Shown here in pieces: positions 1 to 4,862 of a DNA stretch of 6,504 bases (position 1 is the first letter of the stretch; every line of letters starts with the position of its first letter). The DNA lies in contig JAHJRR010000031.1 in assembly GCA_018830685.1 (NCBI GenBank), positions 1 through 6,504 on the forward strand, given 5' to 3'. The DNA is from Nanobdellota archaeon. Its GTDB lineage: Archaea; Nanobdellota; Nanobdellia; Pacearchaeales; GW2011-AR1. The notes beneath the pieces were generated by a model that did not search any database, was not told the origin of the DNA, and saw only the letters and a program-made list of their open reading frames with translations. The position numbers were made by a program, and so were the translations under genes.

Positions 1-1122
1 GGAAGCTACGAGCTGAAAATAACCGTAAAAGATACAAGAGGACTAAGCTCGTCAAAGACATTCATGATAAACGTAACCTCTCCAAAAGAACTCATCAATA
101 CCACACTAAACAAATTCAACCTAGATTTAAACAATATTAAAAAAGAAATCACTAGTCAATCTCTCTCCAGCCAGTTAATCCTCAACTCGGTTCTAAGAAT
201 AAGCAATATCACAGAAGAAATAAGTTTGCTGAAAAACAGATATTCTAACGCAGAGACTAATCAAGATTATCAAGAAATAGTTTCGAGAATTTTAATGCTT
301 AAAGTACCAGAGAAGATTATCCTCACAACAAAAGCAAATGAAATAAAAATGTTTCCAGAAGAGAACCTAGTAAACCTTAACATTCTAAAAGAAATTTCGG
401 GAGGGGAATATGATGGAGATGAATCACAGTATAAAGAAGCAGTAGCATTCTGGCAACAAGAAAATGTGGATGTAGAAATAAACTTCGAAGAGTTCTCTGC
501 AGAATATGTCTCTGAAATAAAACCTCTAGCAGGCATATTTGAAATAAAGGTTACAAAAAAGAAAGACATCTCTCACGATTACTATCTCATAATGCCTAAA
601 CAGAATCTGGAGTTCACTAGCCCAATCAGAGAAGAAGGAGACTACATCTATGTCAACCTAAAAGACGTTTCCAAAATTAATTTCTATACTACAGAGGGTA
701 TAAATCTCGAAGACATACAAGCATTCGTCGCGCCGCCAATAAACAGACTAGCTGTTCAGAACCAATTTCCTTCAAATAAAAATGGGAATATCTCAAAAGA
801 ACTAATATTAATAATGAGTCTTATCTTCCTACTCGTCCTAGCAATCACAACATATATAATCCTCCAGCAATGGTACAAAAAGAAATACGAAAAACATCTT
901 TTCCCAAACAGAAACGACCTCTATAATATAATGCACTACATAAATAATGCAAAAAAGAAAGAGCACACACATGAAGAAATAGAAAAAAACCTAAAGAAAG
1001 CGGGTTGGCATACGGAACAAATAAAATATGCATTAAAGAAGTACGAAGGTAGAAGAACTGGCATGATGGAACTGCCCCTTCCAAGATTCATAAAAGAACC
1101 AAAAGAAAAATCGAACAAATAA
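1..1122 (+). CDS. Surface/membrane protein, C-terminal part (5' end outside window)
   Basis: The frame is open from base 1, so this is the last 373 residues of a longer protein; the ATG at 64 is internal. Visible residues 1-28 (GSYELKITVKDTRG onward) look like the final strands of an Ig/PKD-like extracellular domain, ending in NVTSP. Next comes a predicted helical stretch (about 30-85) and a beta-rich domain (about 90-245). A single hydrophobic membrane segment lies at about 267-289, followed by basic residues (QQWYKKKYEK), so the N-terminal bulk should be outside and the tail inside. The roughly 80-residue cytosolic tail holds a helical motif around EKNLKKAGWHTEQIKYALKK, a pattern I associate from memory with membrane proteins of Pacearchaeota/Woesearchaeota. 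No enzyme motif is seen and the function is unknown. The reading frame, topology and truncation are secure; the domain names are inference. Confidence 0.85.
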   Translation, partial: GSYELKITVKDTRGLSSSKTFMINVTSPKELINTTLNKFNLDLNNIKKEITSQSLSSQLILNSVLRISNITEEISLLKNRYSNAETNQDYQEIVSRILMLKVPEKIILTTKANEIKMFPEENLVNLNILKEISGGEYDGDESQYKEAVAFWQQENVDVEINFEEFSAEYVSEIKPLAGIFEIKVTKKKDISHDYYLIMPKQNLEFTSPIREEGDYIYVNLKDVSKINFYTTEGINLEDIQAFVAPPINRLAVQNQFPSNKNGNISKELILIMSLIFLLVLAITTYIILQQWYKKKYEKHLFPNRNDLYNIMHYINNAKKKEHTHEEIEKNLKKAGWHTEQIKYALKKYEGRRTGMMELPLPRFIKEPKEKSNK

Positions 1123-1150
1123 TCATCAAAGTTGTAAAGAATCATACAAA

Positions 1151-1160
1151 AATTTAATAA
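1151..1160 (+). promoter_or_regulatory. TATA box for the GTPase gene
   Basis: AATTTAATAA is centred about 26 nt before the ATG at 1182, preceded by an A-rich, BRE-like stretch (ATACAAA). This spacing puts transcription start at the start codon, a leaderless mRNA. No Shine-Dalgarno sequence is present. Confidence 0.6.
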
Positions 1161-1181
1161 GCCCAAATAACACGTATACTC

Positions 1182-1823
1182 ATGGTTGCAAAAGCACTAA
1201 AAAGTTTCTTTAGAAGGGTATTTTCCAGAATGTTTGGACAAAAAAAAGAACTCAAAATGGGCTTCTACGGCCCTCCAAATGCAGGAAAAACAAGCCTAGC
1301 AAATAGAATTTGCAAGGATTTTACGGGTGAAGAGATTGGAAGCGTAAGCAAGGTGCCTCACGAGACACGTTCAGTCCAATTTAAAGAAAAAGTTGAGATA
1401 AGTTACAAGGGAAAAAAAATGATGTTTAAAATTATCGACACTCCCGGAATAGCAACAAAGATTGACTATGAAGATTTCTTGAAATTCAAAATTAAGAAAA
1501 AAGATGCAAAGAACAGAGCAAAAGAAGCAACCCAAGGTGTTGTAGAAAGCATCAAGTGGCTTGATGACATGGACGTCGTTGTGATTGTCCTAGATGCAAC
1601 AGAGAACCCCTATAATCAAGTAAATATCACAATTATAGGAAACCTTGTAGCAAGAAAAATCCCGGTGTTAATCGTGGCAAACAAGGTTGATTTGAGAAAA
1701 GCCAATATAAAAAAAATAGAATCTGCATTCCCAGAATACGACGTGGTAGGAATCAGCGCAAGATACGGAAAAAACTTAGAAGAATTTTACGAATCAATAT
1801 TTAAGTTAGCAAAGAAGGTATAA
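1182..1823 (+). CDS. arvA: Era/Ras-like small GTPase (ArvA-type, archaeal vesiculation)
   Basis: This is a 213-residue single-domain P-loop GTPase. G1 is GPPNAGKT (30-37), the candidate G2 threonine is T62 in HETRS, G3 is DTPG (86-89), G4 is NKVD (167-170) and G5 is SAR (192-194), so all elements for GTP binding and hydrolysis are present. Between G3 and G4 there is a lysine-rich helical segment (about 95-120). The first 25 residues (MVAKALKSFFRRVFSRMFG...) form a basic, aromatic, probably amphipathic helix that could touch the membrane. A DUF2073 gene follows and an OapB/ArvB zinc ribbon lies further on; from memory this trio is the archaeal cluster containing ArvA, the GTPase required for extracellular vesicle formation in Haloferax. 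The symbol rests on this context and the GTPase fold, not an alignment. The start is supported by the TATA box 26 nt upstream. Confidence 0.8.
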   Translation: MVAKALKSFFRRVFSRMFGQKKELKMGFYGPPNAGKTSLANRICKDFTGEEIGSVSKVPHETRSVQFKEKVEISYKGKKMMFKIIDTPGIATKIDYEDFLKFKIKKKDAKNRAKEATQGVVESIKWLDDMDVVVIVLDATENPYNQVNITIIGNLVARKIPVLIVANKVDLRKANIKKIESAFPEYDVVGISARYGKNLEEFYESIFKLAKKV

Positions 1824-1867
1824 AAAGAGGTAATTTAAAAAAAATCGTCACTCGGAAAAATTAAAAA

Positions 1868-1876
1868 GTATATTTT
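1868..1876 (+). promoter_or_regulatory. TATA-like box for the DUF2073 gene
   Basis: GTATATTTT is centred about 24 nt before the ATG at 1896, inside a very AT-rich spacer. The exact box is uncertain because TTAAAAAG just upstream is an alternative. A separate promoter here would mean DUF2073 is not only read through from the GTPase gene. Confidence 0.4.
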
Positions 1877-1895
1877 ACAATATATATTATAAACT

Positions 1896-2300
1896 ATGGC
1901 TAAAAAAAAGAGTTTGGGAAAAATAAGGGGATTCTCTATCCAGTTCTTACCCTATTCAGAATTATCTGGAATGGATAGCACACAAAGAATCAAGAAAATC
2001 CTTAACATCGTCCTAGGAAACGTCATACTAATTATACAAGGGAAGATAGAATCTCACGAGGAATCAAGATTAATAGAAGATACAATGGCAATGATTGGTC
2101 ATGTAAAAGGTTTTAAAGGAATAGAACTCGCTGTAATTTCTGGAGATAACGATGGAGGATTCTTTGTAAGAATCAGAAGAGGCCTAATAAATGCTATGGG
2201 TGGTGGAAACCTCGGTGCACTAACAATCATCGGCCCAGCAACAATAGTCAAAGAGATAAAGAAAAACCCAAAAAAAATTGAACTCTTACTTGATCGATAG
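1896..2300 (+). CDS. DUF2073 family protein
   Basis: A 134-residue cytosolic protein of the archaeal DUF2073 family, recognised by FSIQFLPYSELSGMDS near residues 13-28, the glycine-rich FVRIRRGLINAMGGGNLG near 90-107, and the C-terminal LTIIGPATIVKEIKKNP near 109-125. It appears full length, with a short lysine-rich N-terminus. There is no signal peptide; hydrophobic stretches such as NIVLGNVILIIQG look like core beta strands rather than membrane helices. The biochemical role is unknown. In many archaea the family is encoded next to the Era-like GTPase and the OapB-type zinc ribbon (established context, from memory), so it is probably a partner of that GTPase; it may be what has been called arvC, but I am not sure enough to assign the symbol. 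Confidence 0.85.
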   Translation: MAKKKSLGKIRGFSIQFLPYSELSGMDSTQRIKKILNIVLGNVILIIQGKIESHEESRLIEDTMAMIGHVKGFKGIELAVISGDNDGGFFVRIRRGLINAMGGGNLGALTIIGPATIVKEIKKNPKKIELLLDR

Positions 2301-2303
2301 GAG

Positions 2304-2315
2304 TATTTAAATATT
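2304..2315 (+). promoter_or_regulatory. TATA box / palindrome for the RHH gene
   Basis: TATTTAAATATT contains the 10-bp perfect palindrome TATTTAAATA, and TTTAAATA is centred 25-26 nt before the ATG at 2335, giving a leaderless mRNA. TATTTAA recurs directly after one base (TATTTAA-A-TATTTAA, 2304-2318). The same 12 bases recur at the maturase promoter (4322-4333). It is a convincing TATA box; operator function is only a possibility. Confidence 0.65.
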
Positions 2316-2334
2316 TAAGAGACATTCTTTCCAT

Positions 2335-2685
2335 ATGGAAAAACTTAATTCTAAGAAGGAAAAGATTTCTTTAGAAATAGATAAAGAAACACTCAAAGCA
2401 ATAGATGAATTCGCAAATCTTTCAAAAAATAATAGAAAATCAATAATAGAGGCCCTAATTATTTATGGGTTGAATCCCTATTTAGATTATACAGAAAGCA
2501 CATGGAAAAAATTTCTGGATAATAAAAGATATGAAAAAAACAAAGAGATGCAAAAATCAATTAAGATTCTCCTAGGGGATTTGGAAAAATTTAGATCCAA
2601 ACATAAATGGTTAAGTAGAGAAAATTGGAAAACACACTTAAAAGAAGAAGTCGGAATAGAAATCAAAAAGATAAATAAAGATTAA
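2335..2685 (+). CDS. Ribbon-helix-helix-like small protein, possible regulator
   Basis: A 116-residue lysine-rich protein (23 Lys, 4 Arg). The N-terminus fits a ribbon-helix-helix fold: a short strand EKISLEID (9-16), helix A (about 17-29), a turn containing NNR (32-34) and helix B SIIEALIIYGL (about 36-46). RHH proteins dimerise through the strand and bind DNA with it, often as autorepressors or antitoxins. Residues 50-116 are helical and charged with three tryptophans (WKKF, KWLSRENWK) and match no domain I know. No toxin gene adjoins it. It ends tail to tail with the Cys-rich peptide gene with no base between the stops, and its promoter word is shared with the maturase promoter, so control of the RiPP genes is a reasonable but unproven idea. 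The fold call rests on pattern only. Confidence 0.6.
   Translation: MEKLNSKKEKISLEIDKETLKAIDEFANLSKNNRKSIIEALIIYGLNPYLDYTESTWKKFLDNKRYEKNKEMQKSIKILLGDLEKFRSKHKWLSRENWKTHLKEEVGIEIKKINKD
2660..2685 (-). terminator. T-rich termination signal for the peptide transcript
   Basis: Immediately after the peptide stop the minus strand reads TTAATCTTTATTTATCTTTT and continues T-rich. Archaeal RNA polymerase commonly terminates on such tracts without a hairpin. The signal lies entirely within the end of the opposing RHH gene, so the two transcripts probably overlap. It cannot be separated from background AT richness by eye. Confidence 0.35.
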
Positions 2686-2946
2686 TTACTTACTTGCAGG
2701 AAATAATAATCCTCCAGCAGTTACTAAGAGAGTTGTCATCAGAGGCATGCCTCCTGCATAGAAAAAATATGAGCAAGCACATTCTGGACATCCTCCCCCA
2801 CAACCTGCCATAGAAACTCTCCCTTCAAGATTTTTTATCCTTGAAGAACTCGCTTGTAATTCTTCAAGAAGAATGCGATTATTTTCTGGGTTAGAAGTAA
2901 CCTTATCATATCTGTTATCTCTTTCCGCAGTATAATTACTTTCCAT
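2686..2946 (-). CDS. Cys-rich RiPP precursor peptide (candidate)
   Basis: An 86-residue peptide beginning 3 nt after the radical SAM/SPASM gene. Residues 1-45 form a charged leader-like region with a likely helix (ILLEELQASSSRIKNLEGRV). Residues 46-86 are very different: AGCGGGCPECACSYFF carries all four cysteines (49, 53, 56, 58; CX3CX2CXC), followed by a Cys-free tail rich in Gly, Ala, Thr and Leu and ending LLFPASK. Acidic/helical leader, clustered cysteines, hydrophobic acceptor-like tail and adjacent SPASM enzyme are typical of sactipeptide or ranthipeptide precursors. I recognise no named family. The leader boundary is not obvious; it could lie near residues 43-47. Alternatively the tail (61-82) is a membrane helix and the cysteines bind metal. 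The ATG at 2946 has a TATA box 26 nt upstream and only a weak SD-like AGGG. Arg exceeds Lys (5 to 3), unlike the other neighbours. Confidence 0.75.
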   Translation of the reverse strand: MESNYTAERDNRYDKVTSNPENNRILLEELQASSSRIKNLEGRVSMAGCGGGCPECACSYFFYAGGMPLMTTLLVTAGGLLFPASK

Positions 2947-2949
2947 ACC

Positions 2950-4299
2950 CTAAACAAGCTCGATAGAATTTATATACTTTTCTAAGACTCCCTTCCATTT
3001 CGATAATATAACATTTTGTGCTAATGCAACTAATATTTGAGATTTATATGATCCACAGAGTTGCTTCATTCCACTTGAAGAAATATCTCCAGAGGGATCT
3101 TTTGAAGATTGAATACAAGGAGCACAAAGACGTTGAGCCCAACAACCTCCACAAGAACCATCTCTTATCTCCATAAATTCTTCAATTATGTTATTGACAA
3201 TGTCCAAGTTTATTCCGCTACTAACATTTCCAATAGAAGCCCTTCCTCCAAATCTTTCACACATATAAAATGCTCCCCCCGTATCTACAAAGAGTTTCCT
3301 ATTTCCTGGATAACAGCACCCATCCAACATTAATTCCTCTGGCATTACTCCAGTATCTCTAAGAGTAACTCTTTTTAGCTCTTGATCAAAAAAAGTTCTG
3401 AGTATCTTTGGATCTCTTCCAGAAACAATAGAAGCTATGTATTCTTGACTTAGTAAAGAAAAATTAAAAGAATTTTCTTCTCTTGAATTCCTATCAAAAC
3501 CTTTTGTTTCTTTATTACCAATTCTCACAATACCGCACCGATCGTTTTCATTAAAGAACCTTATTATTCCCAATAAATCGTACGGATTCTCGCAAGTAGC
3601 GTTATAAGAAAAGTGACTTTCTGCATAACCTGGATAAGATTCCTCAAATATTTCTATATTTCTTAGTATTTTTCTGTGTGTCGACCCACCATTTTTTGTC
3701 CTTCTGTTCTTATCATGCACTTCTTTAGGACCATCTAAACTTATTGTAACATAAATTCCTCTTTCTGCAATTTCGTGAAGAAATTTATCTGCATTATAAA
3801 AATTGCTCGTCATAGTAAAAGCAAATTCTTTGTCAGGAAAGAAACCCCTTGCATAGTCAACAACTCTTGTTATCAATTCCATATTATTTATGGGCTCTCC
3901 CCCATAAAAAGAAATCATCGCGGGATTTTTGGATCTAGAAATGAAAAAATCAAGAGCTTTCTTTGCAGTATCAAAATCCATATCCCTATCAGTCTCAATA
4001 CGTTCATTTTCATAATTTCCTGAAAAAATACAATAAGAACAAGCAAGATTACAACCCTCTGTCACATTTAACACTAATGATTCCAATCTTTCTTCTGCTT
4101 CTCGCCTCAAAGAATCTGATTCAAATCGAGGACGATATCTAACTGCTTCAACTCTTGCTTGCAAGTCTGCTAATTCAGAATCTCCAAAATGGACAGTATT
4201 CGATAGTTTTTCATAAAATGCAAAACCATCTTGGGAAGGCATCTCAAAAAGAACACTGTTATCCCTTTCAAAAACCCTTCCGATTGAAAAAAACGTCAT
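2950..4299 (-). CDS. Radical SAM/SPASM peptide maturase
   Basis: A 449-residue cytosolic Fe-S enzyme. Residues 1-75 form an N-terminal region I cannot assign; a PqqD-like leader-binding domain is not evident. The radical SAM core starts at about 75, with CX3CX2C at C83/C87/C90 (CNLACSYC) binding the SAM-cleaving 4Fe-4S cluster, GGEP at 133-136 and VTISLDGPKEVHD at about 184-196. The C-terminal SPASM domain has C328/C329, C347, C383/C386/C392/C395 (CGGCWAQRLCAPC) and C415, enough for auxiliary clusters. This architecture is shared by maturases forming Cys thioether or other crosslinks in peptides, and by anaerobic sulfatase maturases; the adjacent Cys-rich peptide favours the former. I chose ATG 4299 over an in-frame TTG five codons upstream (4314) because a TATA box is centred 26.5 nt before the ATG. 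By hand count there are 33 Arg and 21 Lys, the reverse of the flanking genes. Confidence 0.9.
   Translation of the reverse strand: MTFFSIGRVFERDNSVLFEMPSQDGFAFYEKLSNTVHFGDSELADLQARVEAVRYRPRFESDSLRREAEERLESLVLNVTEGCNLACSYCIFSGNYENERIETDRDMDFDTAKKALDFFISRSKNPAMISFYGGEPINNMELITRVVDYARGFFPDKEFAFTMTSNFYNADKFLHEIAERGIYVTISLDGPKEVHDKNRRTKNGGSTHRKILRNIEIFEESYPGYAESHFSYNATCENPYDLLGIIRFFNENDRCGIVRIGNKETKGFDRNSREENSFNFSLLSQEYIASIVSGRDPKILRTFFDQELKRVTLRDTGVMPEELMLDGCCYPGNRKLFVDTGGAFYMCERFGGRASIGNVSSGINLDIVNNIIEEFMEIRDGSCGGCWAQRLCAPCIQSSKDPSGDISSSGMKQLCGSYKSQILVALAQNVILSKWKGVLEKYINSIELV
2969..2976 (-). promoter_or_regulatory. Internal TATA box for the precursor gene
   Basis: The minus strand reads TTAGAAAAG then TATATAAA. 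The box centre lies 26.5 nt before the precursor ATG, and the upstream purine-rich stretch fits a BRE. It is embedded in the maturase codons for E-K-Y-I-N about ten codons before that gene's stop. It would give a leaderless mRNA carrying only the precursor. Confidence 0.6.
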
Positions 4300-4321
4300 A
4301 ATTACTTCGTGCAAAAAGATT

Positions 4322-4331
4322 TATTTAAATA
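4322..4331 (-). promoter_or_regulatory. TATA box / palindrome for the maturase gene
   Basis: On the minus strand TTTAAATA lies within the palindrome TATTTAAATA, 26.5 nt from the ATG at 4299, predicting a leaderless maturase transcript. The box is identical to that of the RHH gene. The divergent zinc-ribbon promoter is about 75 nt away. Confidence 0.65.
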
Positions 4332-4400
4332 TTATTATAATTCAGTGTGCACAATTAAAAGATGTCCCCAGTTATACAACTATTGGAATCACAGAAAAAA

Positions 4401-4408
4401 TTAAATAG
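4401..4408 (+). promoter_or_regulatory. TATA box for the zinc-ribbon gene
   Basis: TTAAATAG, preceded by the purine tract AGAAAAAA (BRE-like), is centred about 25 nt before the ATG at 4429, consistent with a leaderless mRNA. Confidence 0.55.
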
Positions 4409-4428
4409 CACTAACACCTCAGTTTACA

Positions 4429-4824
4429 ATGCCATATCAATGCGTAAAATGTTCACATATTCTTCCAACAGGCAGTAAAGAAATTCTAGAAGGATGCAAT
4501 AAATGTAGAGGACACTTTTTCTTTTATATCAAGGAAGGCCAGGTAGAAGAAATGAAGAACAAAATTATAGAAATCCCCGAAGAACAAAAAACCAAGATTG
4601 AACAAGACATCAGAGAAATGGCTGGCATCATCGACGAGGATGCTCCGGTTATTCTTGATATCGAATCAATAAGAATCACAGGTGAAGGTAAGTTTGAAAT
4701 CGATATAGTAAAACTCTTCCAGAGAAATCAACCACTAATCTACAAACTAGAAGAAGGTAAATATATAATTGATTTAGCATCGACGCTAAAAAGCAACCTA
4801 AAAGATTTAGATAAAGAGTTCTAA
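4429..4824 (+). CDS. arvB: OapB/ArvB-type zinc-ribbon protein (formerly DUF2072)
   Basis: A 131-residue protein with an N-terminal zinc ribbon, C5-X2-C8 and C23-X2-C26 (CVKC, CNKC), a predominantly helical linker (about 36-66), and a C-terminal domain with PVILDIESIRITGEGKFEID (73-92) and PLIYKLEEGKYIIDL (102-116), which match what I recall of the archaeal family. The bacterial relative OapB binds the OLE noncoding RNA; in archaea the gene is usually next to DUF2073 and the Era-like GTPase, where it has been called ArvB. RNA binding or a role with the vesicle GTPase is therefore plausible but not shown here. Here it is separated from those partners by the RHH and RiPP genes. The start is supported by the TATA box and by the family's zinc ribbon starting within the first residues. 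Family is confident; the symbol is from memory of names and context. Confidence 0.85.
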   Translation: MPYQCVKCSHILPTGSKEILEGCNKCRGHFFFYIKEGQVEEMKNKIIEIPEEQKTKIEQDIREMAGIIDEDAPVILDIESIRITGEGKFEIDIVKLFQRNQPLIYKLEEGKYIIDLASTLKSNLKDLDKEF

Positions 4825-4834
4825 CTCCAAAACC

Positions 4835-4843
4835 TTATAAATA
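4835..4843 (+). promoter_or_regulatory. TATA box for cca
   Basis: TTATAAATA is centred about 24 nt before the ATG at 4863, in the short spacer after the zinc-ribbon stop. A leader of zero to a few bases is expected. Confidence 0.55.
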
Positions 4844-4862
4844 TCTTCAGACTTTTCTACAT

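Noticed and set aside
2335..2685. Antitoxin of a toxin-antitoxin pair.
   Set aside because: The RHH-like fold is compatible, but neither neighbour resembles a toxin such as ParE, RelE or a PIN-domain protein.
3109..4023. Plus-strand open frames opposite the maturase gene.
   Set aside because: They are antisense to a gene with clear radical SAM and SPASM motifs and have low-complexity, non-protein-like translations.
4300..4314. TTG start five codons upstream for the maturase (MHEVIM...).
   Set aside because: The TATA box spacing puts transcription start at the ATG at 4299, so these codons are probably not transcribed.
4346..4353. Palindrome TGTGCACA between the divergent maturase and zinc-ribbon promoters.
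   Set aside because: An 8-bp palindrome alone is too common to call an operator, and no second copy was noticed at related promoters.
4362..4478. A 38-codon plus-strand ORF (ATG 4362) with a TATA-like word (TATTATAA) about 26 nt upstream.
   Set aside because: It overlaps the zinc-ribbon start out of frame, its second half is the shadow of that gene, and no family features are seen. Coincidence in AT-rich DNA is likelier.
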